The notes beneath the pieces are model-generated. The model worked only from the letters and a program-made list of their open reading frames with translations, was not told the DNA's origin and ran no database searches. DNA of 64,000 bases from Proteles cristata cristata (Eukaryota > Chordata > Mammalia > Carnivora > Hyaenidae), in contig JAESUZ010002553.1 of the NCBI GenBank assembly GCA_017311185.1, positions 372,001 to 436,000 on the forward strand, written 5' to 3'. Positions 24,870-37,869 of the stretch are shown here, piece by piece (positions within the stretch are counted from its first letter, which is position 1; the number at the start of each line of letters is the position of its first letter). The translations under genes and the position numbers were made by a program.

Positions 24870-26600
24870 ATTTCTTTTGGTCTTCATTTATTGTTAGCAA
24901 GAACTTTTATAGTTTTCAGTGAGCCAGTCTTGCACATATCTTGTTTAATGAATTTCTTAGCATTTCGTGTTTAGATGCAAATGTATTAGTTTTCAAATTT
25001 CAGTTTCCAATTGCTTGTTACTAATATATAGATAAACGAAATTAACCTTGAGTTGTGTATATCAACGCATCTCATGACTTCCCTAAGCTCACTATGTTTC
25101 TAGCAACATTTTTATAAGTTCTTTTTATTAAATAGGACTTAGTTATAAGTTTTTTGGAGAAACCTTTCCTCAGATTAGTTCATTGTCTTCTCAGTTTGCT
25201 ATGAGATTTTATCAGGATGTTGAATTCTCCAAAAAAAACTTTTTTTGTCATATGCTCATTGTATTTCTGTTTTGGTCTGTTGATATAGTTAGTTTCATTG
25301 ACCAATTTCTGAATTTAAACCAACCTTGCATTCCTGGAGTCATTCATACTTGGTCATGATACATTGTTGTTTGTATGGTGATATACCTGATTTGGTAATG
25401 TTTGGTTAAGGATTTTTACATCCGTGTTCATTAGGTATATTGGTCTCTGGTTCTCTTTTCTCATAAGATTTTTGTCTGACTTTGGTATCAGGATAATGCT
25501 GGCCTCATAAAACCATTTGTGAAGTGATTTTGTATTTTCTGTAAGAGTTTGTGTAAAATCAGTTTTATTTCTTCACTCATTATTAGGTAATATTTACAAG
25601 TGAAGCTGCCTGGGTTTGGGTGTTATTTTTGGAAGGTTTTTAACTATAAATTAAGTTTGTTTATAGATATGACTATTAGATTTCCCTACTTTTTCTTGAG
25701 TGATCCTTGATAGTGTGTGTCTTTCAGGAAATCTATCTTTTTAATCTAAGTTGTCAAATTCATTGGCACAAAGTTATTCCTAATATTTTGCTATTATCCT
25801 TTTAATTCAAGTAGAGGCTGTAGTGATGGCGTCTTTCATTATGGTTATTTGTAACTTGTGTCTTCTCTCTTCTATATCGGTCCACCTCAAGGTTTACCTA
25901 CTACATTGTATTTTTTTCCCAAAGAGCTAGCTTTGGGTTTTACTGATGTTCTCTATTGTTATTCTACTTTGTAGTTCACTGAATTGAGTTTTCCTCTTTA
26001 TTATTTCCTTCCTTCTTCTTACTTTGGGTTTTTCTTGCCCTTCTTGTAATAGCTTCTTAAGGAGGATGCTTAGATAGTTGATTTGTGAACTTCTTCCTTT
26101 TCTAATACAGTAATTTAATGCTACACACATCCATCTAAGTATTGCTTTTATCTCTGTCCCACAAATTTTGATTCGGTTTTATATTCATATATATATGAAT
26201 ATATATATATGTATATATACATAAATATTCTTATTACTCTGGTGATTTTTTCTTTGACTCGTGAGTTATTTAGACATGTTTCATTTAATTTTCAAACATT
26301 TGGGTTTTTTCAGACGTTATTTGTGTTATTTTCAATTTTAGTTTTGCTGTGAAAATAGAACATAACATGCATTATTTTTATATAATAACACCTCCTGAAA
26401 TTTGTATTATGACCAACAATATTGTCTCTTTTAGTAAGTGTCAAATGTGCCCTCAAAACCAATATGTATTCTGCTATTTAGGGTGCAGAGTTCTTTAAAT
26501 GTCAGTTAAGTCAACTTGATAAATAGCGGCACTAAAGTCTTCCGTATTTCAAATCTTATTTCTTCTGCCCTTTTCTTTCTTTTCCTTTTGAGACTATAAT
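24870..26600 (-). mobile_element. Ancient L1 ORF2 region, antisense
   Basis: The + strand carries the antisense of L1 ORF2. 'ccaaccttgcattcctgga' and 'ggtatcaggataatgctggcctcataaaa' come from the reverse-transcriptase region. 'tttgactcgtgagttatttagacatg' and 'aaccaatatgtattctgct' are further upstream ORF2. The frame is broken throughout, with no intact protein. Confidence 0.88.
26181..26225. repeat. AT-rich run with a 22-bp perfect palindrome
   Basis: TA-rich expansion inside the L1. 26181-26202 is a perfect inverted repeat with half-site atattcatata. Confidence 0.9.
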
Positions 26601-27300
26601 TCTCAATGTTAAAATTTTTGATATAATTTCAGAACTCCAGGACAATCTATTTCATATTTTCCACTCTTTGGCACTTTTTTTTTTTTTACTTTGGATGTTT
26701 TCCATTGACCTAGCTTGAAATTCACCAATGTTGGGGCACCTGGGTGGCTTAGTTGGTTAAGCATCCGACTTTCGCTTGGGTCATGATCTCGCGGTTCATG
26801 GGTTCGAGCCCCGCGTTGGGCTCTGTGCTGACTGCCAGCTCAGCGCCTGGAGCCTATTTCAGAGTCTGTATCTCCCTCTCTCTCAGACCCTCCTCTGCTC
26901 ACGCTGTCTCTCTCTCTCCTAGAAATAAATTTTTTAAAAAATATTTAAATTAAAAAAAAAAGAAATTCACCAATGTTTTCCTCTGTTATGTCTAATCTGC
27001 TGATTAGCTTGTTTAAAGATTTCTTCATCTCTCACATTGTGGTTTTTGTTTTTATCATTCTGTCTCTTTTATAGTTTAATGGTTTTAATATTGCTTCTGA
27101 AGCCCCCACTTATGGATATTAATCATAATTATTGTAAAGTCCCTGTCTAAGAGCTCCCTACCACAGTTCTGTCGATATTTTTTTTCTGGCCCTTTTTTCT
27201 TGCTTTTTTGGGTGTCTTGTAATATTTTATTGAATGCTGACCCTGGTGCAGAAAAGAAAAGAAAAGTAGAGAAAACAGTAGGTTCTATTTATTCCCAGTT
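26600..27300 (-). mobile_element. Ancient L1 5'-region fragment, antisense, carrying a SINE
   Basis: 'tctaatctgctgattagcttg' and 'gtgtcttgtaatattttattgaatgctgaccctg' are antisense L1 5'-region phrases. The copy continues the L1 orientation to its left but seems to lack most of ORF1. A CAN-SINE splits it at 26733-26961. Confidence 0.65.
26733..26961 (+). mobile_element. Young CAN-SINE with perfect 16-bp target duplication, inside an L1
   Basis: Near-canonical SINE flanked by gaaattcaccaatgtt at 26717-26732 and 26962-26977. The perfect duplication points to a fairly recent insertion. Confidence 0.97.
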
Positions 27301-28794
27301 CTTCTTATCTGCTTTTATGCCAAGGTCTTGGTCCCCCCATCCTCCGCCAGAGATGGGATAGTTTATATACTCCACATCTCCTTGTAGAGCTTTTAACTCT
27401 TTGTACCTAAGCTTACCTAGTTGTCTGTGACTTTACCTTTCTAAGTGATTCAAAGAACAGTATGATTTTGTAGATGAACTTTTATGTCTTTCTCCCCAGC
27501 AGAAATGGAAATCTGTTCTTTAATTCAAGTTTTCATATGTCCTCTGTGGCAGTTCTGTGTTGGTAGCAGCCACCTGTTGTAGGAATTCTGCTTGCCCTTC
27601 TTGTTCAGTGTGAAACGTCCCCTTGATACATTATTAATTTCCCTTGTCTCTTTGGTGGGGCTGAGATATCTGGTGTAGAAATGAGGGAAGGGAGAGCACA
27701 GCCACAATCTCTGCCACTGTGAGCTAAGGGGTACCAATCGGTAAGTGATCAGTTTGGTGTGGAGATGGCAGAAGGTAGTGTCTCCCTTCTCGCGGCCCCA
27801 GATGTAAAGCCTGAAGTTTCCTGCAGGTGGAGTATGGTGCTTGTGTTCAGCTCCCATGTAGGATCTGCAGCCATGGACACCAGCAGGTCCTCTCTAGAGC
27901 ACGCCCGTGGCTCATGCTGTGGGCTTTCTCCAGGAAGATGGAATTGGTCTTCACCCCTGTGCCTGCTCTCCAAATCCTCAGACTCAGGTCACACAGTAGG
28001 GAAGCTCTACCAGCCTATCAAGGCTTAGATCACACTCTCCCAGCTCTCCCAGTGCCCCCTCCACAGGGTAAGCAACATAGCAAGCTAATCCAAACCACCA
28101 TCTTCCCAGAAATCACCCTAGACCTACCTTAGTCTTGCTTTTTATTCCTTCTAAAGGTTTTTTGTGTTTTCAGAACAGCTTCACATGAATCTTCCATATG
28201 AGTCATATCACATCTCAGACCACAGCACATGTCATCCGTGGCATTTTCTCCTTGAACACAATTCTCTGAGGAGAGTGGGGTTTTAATTCCATACTGTCTT
28301 ACTGGCATGATCTGACTTATTTATTTAAATGACATTAAATGATATTAACACGCACGTGTGTCTAGACTAGAATGTGACCACGCTTAGAAGGGAACCCTGC
28401 AATACTTGTATTCTCTTTGTAGATTCACCGCAAGCAAAGTCTTCAAAGGCCCTGTCCCTGGAGCGTTTCATGTTTACATTCGTAGTAATTCCCTGGAACA
28501 CAAGGCTTCTGTTTAGTCTCAGGAGAGACGTCTACTCCTGTGCTGTTCCACTATGATGTCTTTGAATAATTTATCGGCTACTTAACACTCATCAAATTTG
28601 GCTTTTTGTGTAGAAACAACCTGTAATGTCTCTTACTCTTTATCTCGGAGTTTGAAATAGTGTCATTTTAAATAAAATGAGCTTCTCTCCAAACAAGAGA
28701 GAAAGACAAGGGGGGAAAAATTCAGTATATCCCACGACTGCCCTCTATATGTTAAATATTCCTCACTTGTCTTTACCAATCTGGGTGAACTTGA

Positions 28795-29064
<270 letters not shown>

Positions 29065-29855
29065 TAGGTCTTTTTGTGCTTAAATTTGCAATTGTCTCTG
29101 CACACATTTGTTTAAAACAAAACAAAACAAAATGTTGGTTGGCTACGGCCGAGGTTTGAGGTTTTGCTCACGTGCGACACAACCGAAGAGGAGAGCAAAA
29201 ATCCAGCCAGTTGTGATAGCCTGGCCACGTGCTCTGATGTCTGGGGCCACATGCTCGCGTCCCTGGGGTTCCTGTGGCCACGGATACCTAGCAGGTGAGT
29301 GGGCCTCTGCCTTTAGTGCCCACATTTCTATTCTGTTGATTTTATTGTGGAAAAGCCTAACGTGTGGTCTTGTATGTGCTCTTTTCAGACATCTTTTCCA
29401 TGCATTTTACGATTTTCAAGCTGGCCTGTCCATAGGTTTCCTTTCAGAGATCCTTATGAAATCAAGCAGCCGGAAACCTCATTACCAAAGACACAAAACT
29501 ACACGACAGAAGAAACATGTAACACTCTGCCTGGGGTCCGTGTTGCTGACCTATTTTATAGGAGAGGGCAACTTATAATGAAATTGTTTTTATACTTTGG
29601 TAACTAAACCACCAAAGGAAGTACATAAAATGGGCCAACTTTTATCAAGTGCTGCTTTGTAGCAAATGGTTGTGCACCTAGTTTACAGCCAATTACTTAT
29701 GTCTTTGTCCATTTGTGCAGTTTTCTGTTAGATGGATTGCAGTCTCTTCCAGACAAGGCTTTGATCAGCCTTTCTATTTTTTGTTTTAATTGTGTTCTCG
29801 GTAGGCTGGAAAATATCACTTATTAGAGGGATTGAATTTAAAAGTGAATCTCAGT

Positions 29856-29856
<1 letters not shown>

Positions 29857-29901
<45 letters not shown>
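29857..29901. repeat. (GT)22 microsatellite
   Basis: Uninterrupted GT run of about 45 bp, 0.8 kb after exon B. Confidence 0.97.
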
Positions 29902-29902
<1 letters not shown>

Positions 29903-31462
29903 TATTTAAGCTGGCACCACAAATACTAGTATCTGCCCTATTTCACTCAGAATGTATTCTAGTCAATCCATTATTTCCAGCATAACAATGAAAATATCAA
30001 GCTATTTATTTGCTGTACATTTATATCATGAAAAAATTACAGTTTGGAAATAGGGTTGCTTTAAAATATGTTTTGTAGATATCCAATACATAAATTTGAC
30101 TTCTAAATTTTATACTCTGGAGGAGCTGATTTGCAAGAATCTGAAGACAAATTGTCATATCGTTTGAATCCAAAGCTGAAAGGATAATTTAAAAAATAAT
30201 AAATTGATCAAATATTAAGGGAACCCAAGAGCTGAAGACCGATGTTGACCAATATTGATCCATCTTTCCCCAGTAAAAGAAATGTGTCCTGTAACTTGAT
30301 TATATTTAATCAAATATGTTTGATTATAAGGTTGATTATATTTTGTAACTTTGAAATATTTTAAAATGATAAAAAATTCCCCAAGTCTATGTCTGTGCTT
30401 TAATAGATACAGGGACCTCTGAAGGGTATAAATACATCATCCATGGACTTATGTTTTGGAAGAGGAGATAACAAGGAAGCGTATAGAGTTTACTAATATT
30501 AATGCAAGTTGGAGAATAATATGTGTCAGAGTTGTGCCTTTCAGAGGATATAACTTTCATTTTGAGGGAACTAAGGAGAGTTTCATGGGGGAAAAAAGTC
30601 TTTTAAATGGGCGGAATTAAAAAATACAAAAGCTTATTTTCCCCCTATGTCCTCTCCACACACCTTTGGTGCTAGTAGTGGGGCATATGGGAGAGGACCA
30701 TGAAGATGTCTTTCTGCCCCTGGTGAACTTTCCTTCTTATGGGATGATCGGGAATGGTGTGCAGAACTCCCGTCCGGCGGAACACACTGGAAAAAAGTTC
30801 TGAACACAAAGGCGCACGGACAAGGACATGATTTACATTTGTGTGTAGGACCCGCGACTGCGCAGTGATAAGACATGGATTTAAGTTCGATCTTAAAGGA
30901 TGCAGTGGTGTCAACAGGTATGGTCCTTGAGGGTGGATAAAGGCACTTGAGGAAGAGGGAACAGAGAGCAGACAGAAGAAATTAAAACTCACAAGGCAGG
31001 AGGTAACTCTGTCTGAATGTTGTGCCCGGTACGTAGAGGTGGTTAGACAGGGAAATGTTTAAAGTGAGCAAATGTCAAACAGAAGTGGTTTTTAGAGGCG
31101 GCCAATTTTAGATTCTCTCAAGTCGTACAAACTGTTAGTAGAGAAATGCTTTTAGGTAACAGTTACTTCTACCAGTTTTTAATAACCCTCGGTGGTCTTA
31201 CAAATTAGTTGGTTCAAGTGTCTGGTATATTTAACCCTTTAAAATCATAATATTTGAATTCTGGTAAGAGAAGAAGAAAGAGATATAAAAGCACAATAAC
31301 AGGAAATATACAACAAATAGAGGTGTTACTCAAATACCATTAAAAAAAAAACAATAACAACAAACAGGGATAACTTCGTTTTTCCTGTGTGTGTTTGTGT
31401 GACCAGACTATTTAGTGAATTAAAATGGACGCGTGGAGGCAGCACACAACAATGGTGGATTG

Positions 31463-31496
31463 GCTATCTACCTATCTATCTATCTATCTATCTATC
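31463..31496. repeat. (CTAT)n tetranucleotide microsatellite
   Basis: About eight CTAT/CTAC units ending before 'cattataacc'. Confidence 0.95.
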
Positions 31497-31530
31497 ATTA
31501 TAACCTATTTTTCTAAGAAAATAGGGAGGA

Positions 31531-31745
31531 AGGGCGTGCCTGGGTGGCTCAGTCAGTTGAGCACCCAACTTTGGCTCAGGTCATAATCTCGAGGTTTGTG
31601 AGTTCAAGCCCCGCATTAGGCTCTCAGCTGTTAGCCAAGAGCCCGCTTCGGAACCTCTGCCCCCCTCTCTCTGCACTTTCCCTACTCACTCTCTCTCTCT
31701 CTCTCTCAAAGATAAAAAATAATCATAAAAAAAAAAAAGAAAGAA
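31531..31745 (+). mobile_element. CAN-SINE
   Basis: 'gcgtgcctgggtggctcag' head, 'caggtcataatctcgagg', CT tract and A-rich tail. Flanks aagaaaatagg and aagaaaacagg look like a target duplication with one change. Confidence 0.93.
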
Positions 31746-32100
31746 AAGAAAACAGGAAATTTGAGCACAGAGAACACCCTGGCTGACTTTATGTCCCTAT
31801 GAATGGTAATGGGATTATACCCAGCACCACAGCAAGGCAGGCTCTGGGCTTTTCTAATCTGACATTAAGCAGGCTTTCATCAAGCACTTTCTTTAATGTT
31901 TTATTGTTACTTCTATAGAGGACATAAGGGGAGTACTACATTGTAGACACACACCCACTTGCCCATGTGCATGTACAGTGTGTACCTGCCAAACCCAGAT
32001 GCCTTCCAGTAGAATTGAGAAGAGAAAGAACCATCACTGCATTATCTTTTATTTTAATCTCTTCATATAGCCCTAAAAATGGCATGTACCCATACCCATG

Positions 32101-32133
32101 CACACACACACGCGTGCACACACACACACACAC
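32101..32133. repeat. (CA)n microsatellite
   Basis: CA run interrupted by 'cgcgtg'. A second CA run lies at about 32392-32421. Confidence 0.93.
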
Positions 32134-32391
32134 CACATTCCATACAAACACAGAAAAATCATCCCAAATGAACTAAAGCTGGTTCCCAGGATGGGTGGCG
32201 GGGCGTATATACACATTTTAAGGACCTGAACTCTCCCACCAAGGCCAGCTGTCGGGGGATCACTGGGGACATGGGAACGGTGCACTGGCTGTGAGCCTTC
32301 TGTCTGGGAAGTTCTCTTATTCAGATGCTTTCAAAAATCACTACTGCATTAGCAGAACGGTTTGACAGTGAATCCCCCACCCCCCACGCCC

Positions 32392-32421
32392 ACACACACA
32401 CATGCACACACACACACACAC
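32392..32421. repeat. (CA)n microsatellite
   Basis: CA repeats interrupted once by 'atg', 270 bp after the preceding CA run. Confidence 0.92.
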
Positions 32422-34481
32422 ATTTTTTAAATCAGACACGCAGAGGCTGTGGGCAAAGATTAGGCAAGCAAGCTTGGATGAACGGTCAGGGGCAGCGATC
32501 AGTGAGATAGAAAAATAACCAGAGCAAATCCTTCAGATTTGTTGGTCTTCCTGTTTCTGGTTCTTCATTATTATCCCAACTGCAGCTTAGCTTTTACCAA
32601 AACTCATGCCTGAAATAGGGACCCAAAACATCAAATGCTGTTAAGGACTTTGGCAGAAGAGACAGAGGGACCAGGCTCTGCTTTCCTTCAGACTCTACTT
32701 TCCAAACTTTCTGTTTGGCCTCTGGTGACAAGGCCCCTCCCTCGCCCCAGGCTGATGAGGGGGGCGGGCGGGGAGGGGTGGCGGCTGCAGAGCATCTTTC
32801 CTCCATACCCAGAATTACATCCTCCACCACCAGCTTTCTGCCTCTGGGCCTGTATGCTCCCAGGAACACTGATTTCCTTATGCATCTGAGGTCCTGATGC
32901 ACAAACGGCCCCTCTTTTGTTGCTGCGTGTGGGATAAAAGAGCATCCCTTATCAAACAAAAGCGGGTGCTTCCCAGAGAGGTGGTTACTCTCAGGATCCA
33001 GTGAATGCCCCTGCCTCTGAGAGCCAACCTGCAGGCTCTGGTGGGTGGAGGCTTGGGGACCAAGGCTGAGCCCGGGCAGGTCCCTGGGTATCCCGCATAC
33101 CTCTCTTTTTCGGCCAGGATTCGGGCACATAGGCCTTGCACTTCATATACACCCAGGAGCTTGAGTCAGGTTTGGTCAGTCTCCTGGACCTTGGCCATAT
33201 TTCTAGATAGACCTTGGTGATGTGATTGGATCTCAAGCCACTCAAGTCCTGCCATTGCTGGGGAGGATATGTTGGGGGTGGTGTTCAAAAATCTACTGCC
33301 ACCTCCAGGAATCCATACCTGCCCCTGGGTGTTCCATTCAACTTCTGTGACTTCCTGCCCTCACGCTGTGTCCCCACTGATCTGTACCCTACACCTACTT
33401 AGCAAAATAAAAAATCTCTTCTAGTCCTTTTGATTCCTCCATGAGACTCCTAGAAGGAAGGCACAGGGCCCCCAGCTGGCCCTCTGTGAAGCTGTGATGG
33501 CCTTAATAAGTCCTATACAGTGTTTTCCAGGCTCCTCACAGTCACTCTGACAGTACACCCTTCCCTCTAAAAGCAAAATCAGGCTTCTTTTCAGGCTGCT
33601 TTGTTCTTGCAGAGGAGGAAGAGGAGAGTTTTGAATACACAACATTACGAAATTATGATTTTTTTTTTTGTTTCCTAAACTGCAAAGATAGCTGAGTGGG
33701 TCCAATGCTGTTTTCCTGCTGTTTTAATTCAGGAGCTTCTAAATCACGCTTTGACTCCTAGGTCCCTGTAGACAGATCCCGTGAGGTTCTGGGACCCCTT
33801 GATAATCATGTGCAAACATGTCTGTTTTTTTCATAGAGGAAACACTCTGGCCTTCATGATACCCTCAAAGGGATGCATGATGCCAAGAAGATCAAGAGCT
33901 ACTGTTCTGGAAACTCACACGCAGGATGGCCTTGGGTGTTTTCCTCACAGTGCCTCTCAGAGCATTGGGCTGGAAGCAGCCAGGCACACAATGAGAGGTA
34001 GAGGGGGTGAAGGAGGAGTAAGCAACCATGAGTCAGGCACCAGACTGGGTTCTGCTGAGAACTGGGACTTGAAGTTCACTACCTTTGCTTCATGTCTGCA
34101 CTCTTACTGTGGACATGTGTGACGTAAATGAATCAGTGTGATGTAACTCTGTGGTTGCCAGTCAGGCTGCAGGCTCAAGCAGCCCGGGCTCCCTCTCGCC
34201 AAGCCTCTGTAGATTAGATACATGGAAAATACCTCTCTCCTGGGGTCCTTAGAAGGCTGACATGACCCGTCGCTGAAGCGCTCAGTAAAAACTCCCGACG
34301 TGGTTGATGCAGAGCAATGGCGGCTGCTGTTGTGGTTGATGTTGGTGGTGTTGTTATAATTACCATCATCATTTCTGAATCACAGCTTATGACTCGCCCC
34401 AAACAAGGCACATCAGTGACTGTTATACAGTGTGAGGTGTCCCTGACTCAAAAACATCCAGGTGACACATTTTCATGACTT

Positions 34482-34693
34482 AAAAATTTCTTAATGTTTA
34501 TTTGCCTTTGCGGGAGACAGAGTGCAAGTGCGGGAGGGACAGAGAGAGAGGGTGATGCAGAATCTGAAGCAGCTCCAGGCTCTGAGCTGTCGGCACAGAG
34601 CCTGATGTGGGGCTTGAACTCACGAACTGTGAGATCATGACCTGAGCTGAAGTCAAGACGCTTAACCGACGGAGCCCCCCAGGCGCCCCTATT
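34482..34693 (-). mobile_element. CAN-SINE, minus strand, 14-bp target duplication
   Basis: Head at the right end (ggagccccccaggcgcccc). The T-rich complement of the tail is at the left. Flanked by cattttcatgactt at 34468-34481 and 34694-34707. Confidence 0.95.
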
Positions 34694-35118
34694 CATTTTC
34701 ATGACTTTAGAGTCTGCCAGCCCCCACTGCAATGTATTCTACATCTATGCATACACTCACGTCCCTTGTCCTTCCCCTCTACAGTCTGGCTGTCAAAAAT
34801 ATCTGTGCTTTTCATGGGAATGTCTGAGTGCAGGAGCAGAGGATGGGAAGAAGCATGGGAAAGTAAGAAGGAAATGTGGGGTAGGGGGCACTTGTCAGCC
34901 AATAGACGACCCTCCACGACTGTAATGCTGATGGTAGATGGTGGCTCCTTCCAGGAAGAGCATCTTGTATTCGATATAAACATTTACCTTTTACTTCTCC
35001 AGTGAGCCTAGAATTCTACCAGTTGGAAGATTCTTTGGGGTTGATAAGGAATTTGTAAAACGGGAAGAGTAAGTCACTGTAATTTGTTGCCGACTCCAAT
35101 TTCAATCTCGTCTCTCTG

Positions 35119-35556
35119 TGTTAAGTTTTGAATCGTGTGCCCCCCCAATTCATATATTGAAGTTCTGACCCCTAGTATCTTAGAATGTGACCTTATTTGG
35201 AAATAGGGTCCTTGCAGATGAAATTAGTTAACATGAGATTTTATGAGAGTAAGGTGGCCTTTAATCTGATATGACCGATGTTCTTATAAACAGAGGAAAT
35301 CTGGACATAGACACAGAGGGAACAGGGTCATGTGAAGACAGAGACAGAGAGAGAGATAGGAACAGTGCTGCCACTGGCAAAGGGAAGCTGGAAGAGACAA
35401 GGAAGGATATTCCCCTAGAGTCTTCAGAGGGAAAAGAAGCCTAGCAACACTGATTTCAGGCTTCGGACCTCCCGAGCTGTGATAGAATAAATTTCTGTTG
35501 TTTTAAGCCACCCCGTTGGTAGTGCTTTGTTACGGCAGGCCTGGAACACTGATGCA
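35119..35556 (+). mobile_element. Solitary LTR of an ancient MaLR/ERVL-type element
   Basis: About 438 bp beginning tg and ending ca. Ordered motifs are 'cccccaattcatatattgaag', 'gaatgtgaccttatttggaaatagggtccttgcagatg', 'gttcttataaacagagg' and 'gaataaatttctgttgttttaagcca' (the last with an aataaa-type signal). There is no internal viral coding sequence, so this is a relic LTR only. The subfamily is uncertain. Confidence 0.75.
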
Positions 35557-35569
35557 CTCAGTGATAGCA

Positions 35570-35950
35570 CAGATCTTCTGTGGTGTGTTTGAGGTAGGCT
35601 TACTATAACTGCATCACCTGCTCCAGCAGGTGAATCCCAATCTGTCTAAACCCATGGATTTGAACCCTAGCCTAAAGAAACCATGAGCAGTCTATTCCCT
35701 TTAGACATAATTGGTTTAAGGATGGGCATGAGACCCAGTATGGGACAATAAAATGTTAAGAAGAGACCTTCTGGAAAAGATGCCTTATTCTTAATAGGCA
35801 ACTATGCCAGATGCTTATGCTTATCTCTTTTGATTCTTGACCGCACATGGAGGTGACATTTTGATCCATGGCAGCCATTTTGGTATTGTCCAGAGGTTAC
35901 AACCAACACCTAGAAGAAGGTAGCATTAAGAAAAGAGGAAGAATGAAGTT
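35570..35950. mobile_element. Possible ancient interspersed repeat of unknown family
   Basis: 'ttggtttaaggatgggcatgagacccagtatggg' and 'ggcagccattttgg' recall dispersed mammalian repeats. I cannot name it. Confidence 0.35.
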
Positions 35951-36739
35951 TTACCCGTAATGTACTGCATCTGGAATCCTCTAAACTCATAGTTGTAGGA
36001 GAAGACTAATTTCTTGGTTGCCTTTCTGTGTAAGCCAATGTGGGTCAACCAATGTGGGTCCCAGTGAAATAAGTAAGGAGACAGCATCCTCAGCAATTCC
36101 TGGGACTTGTTTCAACCATGCTGCTCTCCTCAGCAATTGGGGTGAAGTAAACACCTCTGAGAGACTGGGGAGTTTTAATTGTATTGAGGAACTATTATTA
36201 TAGGGATTCATAAAGCCTGATGCTTTGGGTCCGGGTAGGACAGGTCTGAGGGCGGAATGGCATTTGAGGGTCAAGGACAACATGCAGGTCTGGAAAACAT
36301 CTGGTGTCCCCAGAGCAGGGAGCCCAGTGCCTGGTGGAGGGAGAATGAGAAATACAAACAGGATTTTAAAAAAATGTTGTTCGGGATTATACTCCTCTGA
36401 GGCAAGGCAAGTGTATTTTTCTCTTTTACTTATTTGCTTCCTCTTCCTCCTCCTTCTGTTTAGAGGCTCCCTTCTACCCAGCAGCTGAAAAGTTATTTTT
36501 TGCCTCTTTGGGGGTAATCTCAGCTATTTCAGGGTTTCTCGGTTGATTTAAGATCCTTCCTCCTCCACAGCCTTCTGTGGGTGTTGGCATCAGCCTCTGA
36601 GTCCTCAGTTAGCTGTCATCCTCCACACCAGTACCCACTGAGATGCCTGCATTCCCATCTGGTCCCGGGCCATGGGGTCACTGCCTCGCTGCCCCCGTGA
36701 GTCCTCTGGCTGCCCCTTGTCATATCTGTCCACTTGTCC

Positions 36740-37140
36740 AGTCAGCAGTATTCACTGAGCTCCCGCTAGCATCCAGGGCTGTTCTAAATACTGCATATTG
36801 GGTGAACAAGGCTAGTTTACCATCACAGAGCATACATCTCCACAGAGAGAATGACATGCGCATCGGTATTTAACATAATGTCTGGCAGAGAAAAAATAAA
36901 GGAAATGCGGTGTGCATGTGCGTGGAGAGAGCATTCCAGACAATGGAATAGCAAGTACAAAGGTTCAAGGTAGAAACTGGTTACGTTTGAGGAGCAGCAA
37001 GGAGACCATGTGCTTGGATTCAAGGTACACAGTGGGGCCATGAGACTGGGCAGGGGCTAGATCCATAGTCAGATTTTGAACTTTATTTCAATTATGATGA
37101 GACACCATTGGAGGACTTTGAGTGGAGGAAAAATACTGTA
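36740..37140. mobile_element. L2-like fragment
   Basis: 'gcagtattcactgagctcccgctagcatccagggctgttctaaatactg' followed by 'gcattccagacaatggaatagcaagtacaaaggttcaagg' is a typical diverged LINE-2 layout. Confidence 0.55.
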
Positions 37141-37760
37141 ACAACAGTAGCTGCAAGTTATTATAAACACGAGTTTTCTCTCATTCTGACACTCACACTC
37201 AAAATTCCATATTATGTCTGACTTATGGGAGGAGGGCAGGGAGGCAGGAGAGCCAGCCAGAAGAGCAGGTGGCAGTCATATAATAGTCCCAGGAGACTGG
37301 GGTTTTGCATCTGTGTCTGGGTCTCAGGGATTTGCTTGGATTCTGCTTCTCATGGCCTGTGGTTAGAAAGGCCACCTTTTCGAAACCCAGAAAGATCCCT
37401 CTGGCCACCACGCTGAGCTGGTGGAGCCCAGGGCTCCTTGATGGGACCCTCCTCTGTGACAAGCACTCCTAAGGTCCTCCAGCTGCGTCTCTACCACCAC
37501 CCCTTTTCCTAGTGCGCTGATCTCTGCAATCTTTCCAGGAATGTGGTTTTATTTTCGGATTTACTGTGCTGATAAGAAGAGGCAGCTCTCCTGGCTTCCA
37601 CTTGGCCTTTCCTATCATCATAGCCCTCCCTCAGCAGTCTGAGAACCATATGGGCATTCTGCCAGTTACCGAGTGACACATTCTGCACCCGGGGAAATAA
37701 CTACAGGATGGATTTGAAGATTCATGAGGTCCACTGGAAACTGGACCTATGCCACAATGT

Positions 37761-37811
37761 ATTGCCCCCTGACCTATATTGCCCCCTGACCTATATAGGC
37801 CCCTGACTATA
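37761..37811. repeat. 17-bp minisatellite, about three units
   Basis: Two identical units, attgccccctgacctat, at 37761-37777 and 37778-37794, then a diverged third unit. Confidence 0.95.
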
Positions 37812-37869
37812 TAGGACCAGGTAGTGTTTTGGTTCCCCAGAATTAGTGTCAGTTCAGGGCTACCACCCC

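Noticed and set aside
24870..27300. Possible active L1
   Set aside because: Phrases of ORF2 are recognisable but the frame is broken everywhere and ORF1 is largely missing.
32594..33130. 178-residue minus-strand frame with many overlapping frames nearby
   Set aside because: Several frames are open on both strands at once because the stretch is GC-rich. There is no family resemblance or codon signature.
35119..35556. Possible provirus
   Set aside because: Only a solitary LTR-type sequence is seen, with no internal viral genes or second LTR nearby.
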